Below are positions 42,556 to 59,320 of a stretch of 64,000 bases of DNA, piece after piece. Source of the stretch: Polyodon spathula (taxonomy: Eukaryota > Chordata > Actinopteri > Acipenseriformes > Polyodontidae); contig NC_054540.1 in the NCBI RefSeq assembly GCF_017654505.1, positions 35,303,054 to 35,367,053 on the forward strand, read 5' to 3'. The position numbers and the translations under genes are program-made. The notes under the pieces are model-generated. The model saw nothing but the letters and a program-made list of their open reading frames with translations. It did not search any database and had not been told where the DNA came from. Within the stretch, counting starts at the first letter, position 1; every line of letters begins with the position of its first letter.

Positions 42556-43998
42556 CTTGTAAAAGGAATTAACACTATCCCTGCCAACCACCACCAAAAC
42601 ACATATAAACACCCACCCTTTATTTACAGGCAGGGCTCTTGCTCTGCCACATATCTTCCCGCCCCTTTGTGCAAAGCACACACGGCCATTCCACGGCAAC
42701 CTCCGCCCTTAAAATCCCAAAAGTGACCTTCATAGTCCCTGCCCAGGAACAGAGGCAACACTGGGTTGCCACACTGGCAGCAGCAATGCTGACAGTGAAC
42801 AGACTGGCTCCTTTGGCAGGGGAAGTCCTGGCAAGGGGAATGCTGCCAGTAGCAATGTTGGCAGTGGAAACGCTGACAGCAACATGGTTGGCTCCTTCAG
42901 CCATGGCAGTGGTGCTGGCAGTGACCATGCTGCTTTCAGCGCGGCACACTCCGGCAGTGAAACTACTGTGGCTGGAGGTGGTCTCCCCCCTTCTCTGTAG
43001 CCGGCGGCTCCCTCTACTTGGTTTCCGGCCACAGAATTTCCAGCAGCGAAACTGCTTCTGGTGGAGACAACAAATCCCCAGGCAATGATGAGCAGGCATC
43101 CCTGAGTGGTGACATGCAGGCATTCCTGGGTGGTGACTTGCAGGCATCCCCAGGCGATGGCCGACTGGGCAGATGCGGAGCCTTGGGAGGCGATGGCAGC
43201 AGCAGACCCTTGGTCCCTGGAGATTGGTGCGACTCTCCCTTGGTTGCTCGGGGCTCCTGTGCTCGCTTCTGGGCAGGCAGCTCCTCCCTGACTGACACGC
43301 TGGGCAGCAGCTCCTCCTTCACAGGCATTAGGGACAGTACTTCCTGTATCAGGAGCTCCGACTTCCCTCTGTCTGACTGTATCCAGACATTCCTGCCATC
43401 CATGCCCAAGGTGCTCACACAGTCCACACCATCCTGTTGAACTGTCATCCAGGCAGTCCTTCCAGTGGCGACTGGGATCACCACAATACTCACAACACAG
43501 CCAGTGAGTAGGCACTGGGAGCAGATCAGGGTAGTGGGACAGCCAGTCTTGCAGGCTTTCAAGCTTGCGATCAAGCCCCAATTGCGTGGTTGCCTGAACT
43601 TGGCCTGCTTGTGGACTGGCAGGCAGTAAAACTGCAACACGTACAAAACAAAATTAACAAAACAAAACAAACTCCTTCCAGGAGTGCCAAATATTCTTCT
43701 CACAGTTTTAATCTGTAACCGGACAGCTAAGATGTTTACTGGTCCCCAAACATATCTACTTTTACAAGTATATCCAAACGTACCTTCTCTGTTTCCAGTT
43801 CCCTGGTACTCTCTCTAATGGAGTTTCAGATTCTCTTTTTATAGCAAGTGGCTGTTCCCAATCAGCACCAATTATCCCATTTGAGTACAGCCACATTATT
43901 TGGCAGGGATAGGAATTAACCCCATCCCTGCCAACCACCACCAAAAGACATATAAACACCCACCCTTTATTTACAGGCAGGGCTCTTGCTCTGTCACA
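42556..43998 (-). mobile_element. Small LTR retroelement with zinc-knuckle coding sequence
   Basis: Two direct repeats of about 95 bp (43903-43998 and 42556-42651; shared accaccaccaaa, acccaccctttatttacagg and cagggctcttgctctg) begin TGTG on the minus strand, like LTRs. The right copy continues into an LTR-like leader with gctataaaaag (TATA-like) near 43840. The left copy diverges after 95 bp, so it is truncated. No polymerase domain is visible, so it is non-autonomous or decayed. Confidence 0.65.
42730..43703 (-). pseudogene. Gag-like protein with two zinc-knuckle motifs, frame-broken
   Basis: In the frame 42730-43581 the sequence reads LQDWLSHYPDLLPVPTHW, then two cysteine-histidine motifs, CEYCGDPSRHWKDC and CGLCEHLGHGWQEC; the second fits CX2CX4HX4C of retroelement gag. 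The more plausible continuation (SELLIQEVLSLMPVKEELLP and a proline-rich tail) is in the overlapping frame 43014-43703, so a frameshift separates them. Nucleic-acid packaging is the usual role of such knuckles. Confidence 0.6.
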
Positions 43999-44203
43999 GT
44001 ATATATATTCAAGACTGAAACAAGGCATTGCCTCCACTGTTTTATTTTTATTTTATTTAAAGAGTTACATGCACCTTGCTTGTTTCTTGCTAGTTCTACA
44101 ACATTTGTAAGATGTTTCTGCTTTTACACAAACTTGATGGTAAATGCTTTGTGAATATGGCCCTTAAAGTTTCTGCTGTATTACATCTCACTTGACTGTT
44201 GCT

Positions 44204-44593
44204 CAGTGTTGGGGGGAGTAAGGCATTAAAGGTAATACATTTCTGTAATCTGATTATGTTTTTCAGTAACTTTTAGTTACATTTTAAAAAAGGACTATGG
44301 CTAATGCATAATATGGAAATCAGAAAGTGCTTTAATAGTGCGAGACATGATCACTATTTTTATGTCATCTTCCTTGAAAATAGCGTCTGAGGAGGGAATG
44401 AGTGGTTTCAATAGCTGGATCTTTAAAGAATATTTTGAGCAGCAGCCTGACCAAACCGAAAACACACTTCTGTGTAAAATGTAAACTGTGCCAGAGGATT
44501 AACTATTAGTAACCATATCTAGTTAATTGCTTTTCAAAGTAATACGTTACTGTAACTAGTTACAACTTTGTAAAGCTAATTTTTCCAACCCTG
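44204..44593. mobile_element. hAT-like MITE
   Basis: It begins cagtgttggggggagtaa and ends ttccaaccctg, an inverted CAGxGTTGG end typical of fish hAT derivatives. Subterminal gtaac/gttac motifs (agtaacttttagttac, cgttactgtaactagttac) fit that group. No 8-bp target duplication was found. Confidence 0.55.
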
Positions 44594-45326
44594 GTGACTT
44601 TTACTGGTGACAATGCTCTCTTAAGGAATACACTGGGCTTGTTGTATGTCTCATGGCTAGAATCACGGTGAAATAGAGCCACATACAAAAGTTTAATGTA
44701 ATATCTTATTTAATTTAGCAATTTTGCTGATACACAGCAAGAGATAATTACATTTAAGCTGGGCAGTTTTCCTTTTAACCAATGCACAATCACCTCCTGT
44801 TATATTATTTCACCACCAAAATTTGACATACTGTACAATACGTACGTCCATTATATTCCAGAGGCGGGAATGTTTTGAAAAATTTGTAGACAAATGTTTT
44901 GAAAAAATAGGCTTCTCAATGTCTAGGACATAAATCCTCATTACAACCAGTATATTCATATAAAAAAACATGATCAATCTGTGAATGAATCCTGTTTTAA
45001 GTGTCATTAGACTCAAGGACTGTAGATTATATCAGCAATGACTCTAACATGTTTACTCTTTTTGAAATGTTTCTAATTGAAGGGAATTTGTTAAGTCCCT
45101 TTACTGAAAATAAAAGATACATCACAACTTGAAACTTCAAAATTGGTAAAGACTTGTTTTCTGAGTGAAATAAAATGACTAACTGTATAAGACTAGCAAG
45201 AAACAGCTGGACAGCTGTTAAACGTATGCTGGTCCACTCAAAATGTGCCTTTGCCTTTCAATAGCTCAAACATACTCTACGGCCCACACTGGTTTCTAAA
45301 ATAAGTTACTATGGAGCTGTTGAGCT

Positions 45327-45387
45327 CATCTTCTGTATGGTATAAGAGTCTTCTGTATGGTATAAGAGTCTTCTGTATGGTATAAGT
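45327..45387. repeat. 20-bp tandem repeat, 3 copies
   Basis: agtcttctgtatggtataag repeats three times without differences. The same unit forms the longer array at 46612. Confidence 0.95.
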
Positions 45388-46611
45388 TGTGTTCCACGTT
45401 TCTGGTTTATTCCAAATTAACGATTTTACGGATTTTCTTTTAACTGGACGTTGGTTTTTACTGATTTACACCAGAGTTTTGTCTATTGTTCAATATTTTC
45501 CCATTACTATTTTCTAGGAAATACACAATATTTTGATTAAAATGCTGTTTTATTTTGACTCCGACATTGTAATCAACCCTACACGCGTTTAGAGGATCAA
45601 ATAAGGTTCAAACATGGTTCTCTGTCACTTCACAAACACATTATCACCTGATTATGTTGGCCAATCAAATTCTGATTATTGTGGCAATTGCTGGGTGTAG
45701 GTACTACTAGCTTGATCAAAAACTAAATTGAAATACTTACACAAAAATATCATCTTTTTAGTGTATGAGGAATGGGGAGAAAACGTAAATCACTTTATGA
45801 GTATTCAAAAGAGAACAAATGTTTCGAAGTATACAAAAAACAAACATAGTTGAAGTGGCTCAGATGAGGCAGAGGATGCACTGAATTGCAAATACTGCTG
45901 CACTGAGGTACATGTTCACGCTGACAATAAAAGAACATACTGAAAAATAAGCAACACATTAAACTAAAAAAATAAAGTGAACTGAGAGACAAGCAATCCA
46001 TTTTGGGCCTTTTAACAGGCGCTTTAATAAAAAGAGCGCAGAATCACTGTGTTAATTAGTTTGTCAGAGCGCTGTGCTTTGCTGGACAGCCTTATTTAAA
46101 CGTAAATATTTGTCAGAAAATGGTGATGCTTTAGATGGTAAACTTATGGAATGCATAGATAGAAATGTCCAGTGTGATTTTTGACAAATCTCCCAATGGC
46201 TTGCACTACCTAGTTCTGTCAATTTTTTTAAGGTGAATAAACCTGGCTTGTTATGTGCTGATGTCATGTTCATACCTTCTGTAGATACTATTTCCGTCAG
46301 CACAGCGATTGCCCAAACGTTCGCAAAGTACCAGCTAACTTGGGAAAACGTGGCCTTGACTTGCACTGATTCTGCTTCATCAGACATGCCAGGGACATCA
46401 AACTGAATCAGAAACCAGAACTGCTATGCATCATATTCCACATGTAAAGTGTGTATACAAGATTTTTTTTACCCCGATTTCTACCGATGTTTCAATTAAA
46501 AACTTTTTTTTTTTTTTTTTAATCGATTTTATCCCTATTTTAATATATGTAAAATAACTTTTTTTTTTTTTAAAGATAAAAAACGAAAATGCGGAACAGT
46601 ATGTATAAGAC

Positions 46612-46772
46612 ACAGTCTTCTGTATGGTATCAGAGTCTTCTGTATGGTATAAAAGGCTTCTGTATGGAATAAAGCAGTCTTCTGTACGGTATAAGAGTTT
46701 TCTGTATGGTATGAGACAATCTTCTGTATGGTTTAAAGCAGTCTTCTGTATGGTGTAAGACAGCCTTCTGGT
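46612..46772. repeat. 20-23-bp degenerate tandem repeat, about 7 copies
   Basis: Units based on agtcttctgtatggtataag with substitutions (tacggtat, tttaaagc) and variable length. Same unit as 45327-45387; a lone cttctgtatagtata occurs at about 47970. Poly-T/A runs at 46505 and 46560 precede it. Confidence 0.9.
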
Positions 46773-48157
46773 CTACTTCGGGTAAGAGAACTGCTCAGCT
46801 GCCATTTGAGGTTCTTGCTGTTCCCAGAGCGCTTCAGAAAATGCAATCTTACACCATAACAGACAGGGTTTACATGTGAACTGATATAATCAGCCTTTAA
46901 TGAAACATAACACTGCAATAATTAGACTAATTGACAATGAACTGAAGCAACGTTTATTGTATACAACGAGTAACTGCTGTCACAGAACACAGGTGAAGGT
47001 GCCGTACAAGCAAAATCCTTCCCCAACCGTGCAGCCTATTCCTGCAACACCCTAGCATTAGTACTTGCCTATATCTTGGGACTTCAGTTTATACCATAAC
47101 AGTATGATTTTAAAAAGGTTCAACCAACAGAGATTTTTTCCATTAACACATGTGCAACAGGAGTTGATAAAACTGTATTTAGTTTATTTTTGCCATATAT
47201 TACATTCTACTCTTTCAACAAATATTAAAAAAACAAATACACAGCCTCAGCTAAAAACCAAAAAAAGCACAGTCCTTATTTAAAACTAGAAGGTTTTTTG
47301 CCGAATATGGCAATCGTACACTCACAAATTATCGTCTTCACACACCTGTTTATAACCTGTGGGTGGGTGGCTTAGCCAATTAAAGGCAAATGTGCATTTA
47401 CAAGCTAATCTAAACTTTGAGAATCACAAGCTTTTACAGAAACATTCAAACATCCACCTATAAAAAAAACAAAATGTATAAAACTGTATCTCCACTGTAC
47501 GTTTTATATGATAAAATAATGATAATAAGTTAATATAAAATGGCATGAAGGTCACAATTTGAAACACTACTTTCCAAAAATGCAAATTCGGGGGCATTTA
47601 CAATGCATTTTACTCCAAATTGCCATTTGAAAATTGTTTAATTTGTTAACAATGTAAGCAAAATAAGTTATGAATTTGGTATCTTTCTCCTTTAAGATTA
47701 AAAGGTGCTAATGACACATTGGATTAAAAGGTCTTAGTGCATTTTCCCCAGGGTGAGTTAACCGTTTATTTCTGGATCTCTCTGCAGTGGCTGTTTATCA
47801 GATACAACACAGAGACTGCTCTGATTGGGGTTCAGAAGCTTGCCTGTTAGCATTATTCACACTTATTAAAAAGATGAGGTTGGTTTTATATATGGGATAC
47901 AACAGAGTTCTACAGACATTAAACCAGCTACAACCAATGGGTTATTCAGGCTTCTCAAAGGTGCATACATCTTCTGTATAGTATATACTGATTTCATGAA
48001 AGATATTACCAATAAACAAACTACATGACAAACCAAAAGCAAAACTAATAAAATAAAATAAATGAATCAGTATTATCAAAAGCAATGCATTCATCATTCT
48101 CTTACATATGAAACCTGCTATAGTAAAGTACAGCTAAACTCTAAGGGATTGTCCTCA

Positions 48158-49620
<1,463 letters not shown>

Positions 49621-49621
49621 A

Positions 49622-49675
<54 letters not shown>

Positions 49676-49711
49676 GTAACATGTACAAAGTGCAAATAAT
49701 CTCTTTTACAT

Positions 49712-49770
<59 letters not shown>
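49621..49770. repeat. (AAT)n ... (ATT)n inverted microsatellite pair
   Basis: About 17 aat units are followed by a 40-bp spacer (containing acatgta and tacatgt) and about 17 att units. The two arrays are complementary and could form one long hairpin. Confidence 0.95.
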
Positions 49771-49771
<1 letters not shown>

Positions 49772-50194
49772 TGGTGGTGAGTCTTCCATCTGCCCCTGTA
49801 TGAAAACTAGACTAGAAATGACAACATAGTGTTGTTATATTGATGAAATTGTAATTATTGTTCTTGTATGAACATGCGTATTTGTATACAGTAGGCATTG
49901 GTACTGTACATGCTAAGTGCATATTAATATCAAGACTATACATGCAGTGGGCTGGAAGTATGTATGCATGTTTGTATGTATTTCCATATGTAAAGTATGT
50001 AGGTATAGTAATACTTATGCTAATACTAATAATAGATTAAAACTAATGTTCTTACAAATGGGTATTTACATTCCCCAGCCATTGTGGAACCAAGACACTA
50101 TGAACAATGTCTGAAACATCTTTGTAAATGGCATTTTTATTTAAGAGACAGGAGGGAGAAAAGTCAAATCAAATAAAAGAATGTTGCCGCTTAC

Positions 50195-50298
50195 CCGCTC
50201 AGCACACCAAGAACCAAGTTAAGAACAAAAAATGAGCCTATGATGATAAGTGTAATAAAATAGATCCAGGGCCACTCATTTCCTATGGCATCATTGAC
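50195..50298 (-). CDS. cacna1c: cacna1c exon 8-like: alternative domain I S6
   Basis: 104 bp, the second of the mutually exclusive pair. It encodes [20 protein letters not shown] and then [15 protein letters not shown]. Like its partner it follows codon-complete exon 7 and ends on the first two bases of Gly. The divergent half ([11 protein letters not shown] against [11 protein letters not shown]) lies at the outer end of S6, and the inner gate end is identical. In mammals the choice alters dihydropyridine sensitivity and voltage dependence between heart and smooth muscle; that is family knowledge. Confidence 0.97.
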
Positions 50299-50913
<615 letters not shown>

Positions 50914-51433
50914 CTATCCACTGAGACCCTTGCAAAGCGTTTTTCCTACTCTGCAGAATGTTAGTAGTGCTGCTTTCAATTCCTTCCAGGCCATGTCATT
51001 GTGCTCTTTTCTCAGCTATGCCCAACACAACAAGCCATCCTATTCAATGTTAAGTCTCCTTTTATTTTCTCTCGCATTATCATTTTCACACACTTGATTA
51101 CCCGTGAAAAGAATCATTCTGTCATGTTCTTTAGGCTCAAGTGTTAGAGTGTTCTCCCTTTCAGCTACGACATGTTTCTGTTAAGGTAATGTTATGCAAG
51201 CCTTATTAAGCAGCCTAAAGGCACGGCCTTCACAACTCAACTCATTGTTCCTTTAGAAATGTAAAAATAGGCCTTTTAATGTCTGCAAACAAGCAGGCAC
51301 ATTAAAAAGAGTGCAGGATCCATTGCATCACCTCAGGGATACTGTGTGACCACAGCTTTATTTAATACATGCTATATGCTCTATATATGTCCTTCATGAA
51401 TTCTATCTTGCTACTGTATCTTTCTTATAGTAC

Positions 51434-52028
51434 TGTGGACAGACTGGCTGGTGGAGACGTCAGACCCGGCACAGGAACACACAGAGTGGTGAGTGAATTC
51501 TGAATTGTGCTTCTGCGCCGGTTTATTATTAAACATTAAATAAAAGGTTAAACAAAACAGAACACACTTAAAAAAAACAAACGGCACGTGGCCAAATTAA
51601 ATAGACAAAAAAAACACTAAATCAAACAAGTATTGTGCTAGTTTAAACTAGCACGCATAGCAATTGTTTACTTTTAGCTCTTTAAAGTTTACGCCCTACT
51701 TTTTCTCTCCTGTTCTCCACTCAAACACACAACCTCGAGTGAGTGCTTTGTGCAGCTATATATACAATTGTGCTATATTACTATAATTATTTACTTAATA
51801 CCACCATGTGAACTAATCTGTGCACTCCCTGTGCTCACACACTAATACACATTTTAACTGCATGTGAAGTGATTGTGCAATCCTTGTGCCTAAATACAAA
51901 TATATAATTTAAATCTCTTGTGCTCCACAGCTGCATTATATCTCGTACACCAATATATATATATACGCCAACATTAACACACCACACACAACCCAAAATA
52001 CACACAGGGGCTGGGGCACCCTGCCACA
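51434..52028. mobile_element. Solo LTR
   Basis: The 595-bp block begins TGTGGACAG and ends CTGCCACA. It is flanked by agtac (51429-51433) and tgtac (52029-52033), a 5-bp duplication with one mismatch. Its right end read on the minus strand (tgtggcagggtgccccagcc) matches the palindrome arms at 13364-13550. No coding sequence. It lies in the intron between exons 7 and 8a. Confidence 0.7.
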
Positions 52029-53369
52029 TGTACTTACAACAGTTTTAACATATTAGGTTTTATAATTCAAAGAGTCAAAGCTGAAATATTTGCTAAGTTG
52101 TTTCAGCTTAACCACCATTGGGGATATTTGCAGAATGACCTTGTCTTATACCATATTCCTATTTTTTGCTAGTGCATCGAATCCTACTGTATGTAGGCCC
52201 ATTTTTTCCACAATGGATCCTTTACAATATAAGCACCATTTTTAAATAATCTCACGTTTTTAATATTTATCACATCTCATAATGCTAAGCTAAAGACTGA
52301 AGATGGAGCTCACATTAAATAAATAGATGCTAAGTAGGAAAAAAGTACATAATAAATACAGTATTTCTGGCTAAATACCTAGAGGGGAACACAAGGGGGT
52401 GGATAGTATAGTGCCATTAGGATCCATGCATGAAAGTTTATGGCTGGGTTAAGTATTAAAACCAGGATTTTGCACCCTTGTGATTTAGATACTATAGACA
52501 GGACGAGGAGCTTAAACCCCTGCATGCTGTGATTTAGTGGTTTAAAGCAAAATCTATTGACACCCCTTTCTCTGTAAAGAAGGGCTGCCATAGGAAAAAG
52601 CCTGGAGTACTCTGATGACCGTGCCCCTGGCACTCTCTATGCACACTGGTGTTCCAAAACGAATTCGCTTTCCACAAATCCATGCTGCACGCATGAGAGG
52701 ATAGAAAATCTTGAGGCAATTATCCAGCTGGCCAAATTGAGTTTTTTTATTTTAATGTAACCTGGTTTTAGAGTGAGCTGCAGACAAGGAGAGCACCAGC
52801 CAAGCAGAAAGTAGGACAGTGAGGCTGAGTGCAAGGGCAGTCTCTGTTTAAAGGAGTGCTAACTAAGGTTTTAAACTCTCTGTTACCTTGCTTGTCAAAC
52901 TAGCAGTACACTGTAAAATGCAATGCTATTCAATCACTCGCTGAAGGTATGTATTCATGATCAAGCTGTTGAAATGAAACACTGGAATTCTAGGGATTCC
53001 CTGAGAAAGTTTAATTAGAGTAAATGTACTCATTGATGTTACCTTAAAACTTCACACCAGTGTACTCCAGCCATGCTGCCACCTGTGTGGATCACAGTGC
53101 TATACTGTACCTAACCCTTCCCTCCTGAGCTCCAGTGTATTTATTCATACGAGGGTTGATCTGGAGGTCAGTTTACATTAAATGCACAAAGATAACACTA
53201 TTCTAAACTCCACACCACAATCTTAAAACATTTAAAATAAAGATTTATGATTCTCAGCTCCAGGTTTAAGGTATTTTTTAAACTCAAACTACACATATGG
53301 TTGTGTAGTTACAATGCAAAAAAAAAAGGATATTATTACAATATGAAAGAACATTGGCAGTTGCTAGTG

Positions 53370-53560
53370 TAATGGCCAGTGATGTGTGATACATTGTCAC
53401 TACACATTCTGTCCCCTGTCAGTTAGTTGAGATGTGGTTAAAAGCTCTATGACCTTGAATGCAGAGGAGCTATGCTCTTTTGCATATTGTTTAAGACCCT
53501 CACTTGAAGTGCGCTAGGTTGCCGGTTCCCGTCCAGTCTTCATCCTGTTACATTAGCATC
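53370..53560 (+). repeat. tRNA-derived SINE, copy B
   Basis: Alignable with 1056-1260. It has gctcttttgcatattgtttaagac (box A-like) and gttgccggttcccgtccag (box B-like), ending cctgttaca. Confidence 0.65.
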
Positions 53561-55119
53561 TTTTGTAACTACACTACAGTTACATAAGTGGCTGTGTAAA
53601 AACAATGTAACCAGCACACGTAATTACAGTGTAGTTAACCACACTCAAATCAGCCCTTGTCGAACAGGCTGTGTAGAGCCCCTCTTCCACCCTAACTACA
53701 CTAAGCTGGCAATGTGATTTCCAGTTCTGAGATGTATCTTGGATTGAATCTGCTGTTGAACACTGCATATTTCTTCTGGAGCTTTCTGTTTTGAATGTGC
53801 TGGCTCTATGATCTCCAGTAGTTGGTTACCTGTATTGTTTTTTTTTTTGGCACAAATACCCTGTAGTTGTCTTTATTGAAATGCTGTCTCTCCAATAATT
53901 AATAGTTAATAATTTTGGCTCTAAGATGCTCAACACTCTATTTTTCTTTGGAATGTGTTGGCTGCCGAGTCGAGGACAGGACAGACTAAACTCATCTTTG
54001 GCACATTTTGGTTGATCGCAGGAGGTCCCGAGTTGTTTTTGTGTGCAAAGACGCATTTATAAGGTAGGTGGTTCGAAAGTCACATGATTAATTGCTGGAA
54101 CTATTGAGAAGAAAAACAAGTTCTTTAGAACAATGCATGCTAGTACTGTTGGGTGCAAAAGTAGATCTTGGAGAAGATGATGGGATAATTAATGTAAGGA
54201 ACTTGCTTATCTCTATCAGATGTAGAGGCTCTTATGTACTGTATATAAAACAGTAGCTTGTATTACTTTAGCGAATAATATCACCTAGCACAATAGATAC
54301 AAGTTACACATCTTCAACCTCCAATCTCTCTGGTCTTCTCTCTCTGCTATGGTTGCTCATAGAGCACAGTCACACTTCAGTGTCAGAATATAAAGAAATA
54401 CAGGCACTTCTCTGACATTAACAACTTGTTTAGGGGCCACTGCTGTCGACACATTTCGCTCCTGTAAATGGCCTTTGGCACAAGATTGCAAGGTGTCAAG
54501 TATATCGGACACCATGGTTTATTGCTACCTGTTCAGCTTCACTGCTTATTGCTTTTTCCTCTGGGCATATAGTCAAGTGATTTTCCAACCACACTGTATT
54601 TTAACTCAAAATAAAATCCCATTACAAGAATTACTTACAGTAATGTAATATTTGTATTAATATAGGGGCAATCCATTAATGTTTTTCTGTCGTTAAATAT
54701 TAACACTGTGTGTATGTATGCATGTGTTTAAGTTATATATGAGTCAGATTCTGATCAATTACTTATCATTGGAATTGTAAAGAGTTTTAGATTAGGTTTA
54801 GCAATAATCTTGTTACAGTGGTTGTGCTTAACAGAAGCTTCTTAGCAGTCACAACAGATTGAATTAGACAGGAGAATTTATTTCAATCTACTTTCATTTT
54901 AAGAATCAGAGGAAAGACAGCAAAGTAGGATATATTGTATATATTGACATATGTTTCAGGTCTCTATCGTATTGCATTTACTGGTTTCTCTGTATGGAAT
55001 TTAAAATCCACACTCTCTCAGATTCCCAACACTGTGTATTACATTAAGAAGCTCTCAGATTCCCAGTACTCTATACTATATTGTATCTATGTATAAATCG
55101 TATCTATTCTGTACTTAGT

Positions 55120-55572
55120 TTGTTGGTCTCAGAGCCCCAGTACTGAGTTCTCTATGCTATTCTGTGTTGAGTTTGTTGGCTCTCAGATCCCCAGTATTCA
55201 GTTCTCCATGCTATTCTGTGTTGAGTTTGTTGGCTTTCTGATCCCCAGTATTGTTCTCTATGCTATTCTGTATTGAGTTTGTTGGCTGTCAGCTCCCTAG
55301 TACCCAATTCTCTACACTATACTGTGCTGCGCTTGTTGACTCTCAGATCGCCAGTACCCAGTTCTCTACACTGTACTGTGCTGCGCTTGTTGGCTCTCAG
55401 ATCCTCAGTACCCAATTCTCTATACTGTACTGTGCTTGTTGGCTCTCAGATCCCCAGTGCCCCGTTCTCTATACTATACCCTACTGTGCTTGTTGGCTCT
55501 CAGATCCCCAGTATCCTGTTCTCTATACTATACTGTGCTGCGTTTGTTGTCTCTCAGAGCCCCGAGTTCTCC
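55120..55572. repeat. 54-bp minisatellite (about 8 copies) near the exon 7 donor
   Basis: The unit (ctcagatccccagtattcag, then ttctctatactatactgtgctgcgtttgttggct) repeats with variable length and base changes, older at the left. It ends about 45 bp from the donor of exon 7. It gives several spurious ORFs. The remainder of this intron (52034-53369 and 53561-55119) shows nothing recognised. Confidence 0.9.
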
Positions 55573-55618
55573 ACCCTGATCAGTGATCTGGCTGGCTTGT
55601 GTTGCGGAGGTCACAAAC

Positions 55619-55815
55619 CTGGTAGAGCACGTCGGTCCAGCCCTCCATGGTGATGCACTGAAAGACGGTGAGCATGGCGAAGGCAAAGTTATCAAAGTTG
55701 CTGATGCCGTCATTGGGCCCAACCCAGCCCATCTCACATTTGGTGTTGTTTTTACAGTGCCGCCCGTTCGCTGTATCTGGGGCACAGGGGGCCGGCTTCT
55801 CCTCTGCAATCATTC
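55619..55815 (-). CDS. cacna1c: cacna1c exon 7: domain I turret and pore loop
   Basis: 197 bp, the same length I recall for the human exon. It starts [10 protein letters not shown] and runs through a cysteine-rich turret ([21 protein letters not shown]) to the P loop [20 protein letters not shown] followed by WTDVLYQ. The glutamate in TMEGW is the domain I member of the EEEE selectivity filter that binds calcium. Human has Trp in place of the final Gln. A 54-bp minisatellite begins about 45 bp into the downstream intron. Confidence 0.97.
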
Positions 55816-58470
<2,655 letters not shown>

Positions 58471-58610
58471 TGGGAACGCCAGACACCAGTCTCAAAGGAC
58501 GCAAGACTCGGAAGGCCCGGAGAGCTTTCACATCGAATCCTGCTGCCTTCCCGCCTATCGGGTTCGTTCCCTCTGCTTTCGTTGCTTGTTCTAAAATAGC
58601 ACTGAAAAGC
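58471..58610 (-). CDS. cacna1c: cacna1c exon 5: domain I S3 end to S4
   Basis: A 140-bp exon that enters in phase with a split Gly codon and leaves with a split Ser codon. It encodes [14 protein letters not shown], a short variable S3-S4 loop, then the voltage sensor [20 protein letters not shown] with arginines at every third position. These positive charges move outward on depolarisation. The loop [10 protein letters not shown] differs from mammals and is the least conserved part. Acceptor (tttag) and donor (gtgagt) are strong. This is the most upstream exon found; a preceding IS1-S3 exon was not seen between here and the right edge. Confidence 0.96.
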
Positions 58611-59142
58611 CTAAAGGAAGGAAACACAGAAATACATATAGGAAAGTTAACAAATGCTTTAAAAGACATTGTATTAACATCATTACTGATCCTCCGTTTA
58701 TTGTGCTGAGAATATTTTGGCTCTTCACTTGTTTTTTTTTGTTTTTTTGTTTATTCTGGATAGACAAGGATATTTCTAGGGCCAACCATTAAGATACCAG
58801 GAATCTGCAGCACTTTTTTATCTAAGCTATTTTGTCAAGACCAGGAATTTCACTTATTTTAGTAATTTGCTAAATTTACAACCTTAAAAACCCATTAAAT
58901 ATATGCTCATAATGTGCTGCAATTTTAACATACGAGTGTGATGGACTTCCACACGCAGGGAAAGCAGAGGACAGTTGAATGTATGAGCATGCAACAAGTA
59001 AGTTGTATTAGGCTGAGTACAGCACTGGGAGTAAGAAAGCAATAACTGGAATACTGCCTCTAATCTCAGAGAGTACATCTCCAGCCACAAGCTCCAGAGC
59101 GTGATGTCAATAACTAGGTCACCTTCACACTCCAGGAACGCC

Positions 59143-59320
59143 TACAGGAGGAGAGGCTGTGTGACACTCTACAGGAGAGGGCTGTGTGACACTCTACAGG
59201 AGAGGGCTGTGTGACACTCTACAGGAGAGGGCTGTGTGACACTCTACAGGAGAGGGCTGTGTGACACTCTACAGGAGAGGATTGTGTGACACTCTACAGG
59301 AGAGGATTGTGTGACACTCC
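59143..59320. repeat. 25-bp minisatellite, about 7 copies
   Basis: The unit acaggagagggctgtgtgacactct repeats with a variant (ggattgtgtg) in the last two units. Confidence 0.97.

Noticed and set aside
42639..43440. Plus-strand ORFs of 140-149 codons
   Set aside because: They are antisense to the retroelement coding frames, which carry zinc-knuckle motifs.
55251..55653. Plus-strand ORFs of 111 and 126 codons
   Set aside because: They read the 54-bp minisatellite and the antisense of exon 7.
58884..59150. Possible exon 4 (WSLWLEMYSLRLE) upstream of exon 5
   Set aside because: The peptide does not match the expected IS1-S3 sequence and runs into a 25-bp minisatellite; exon 4 is probably outside the window.
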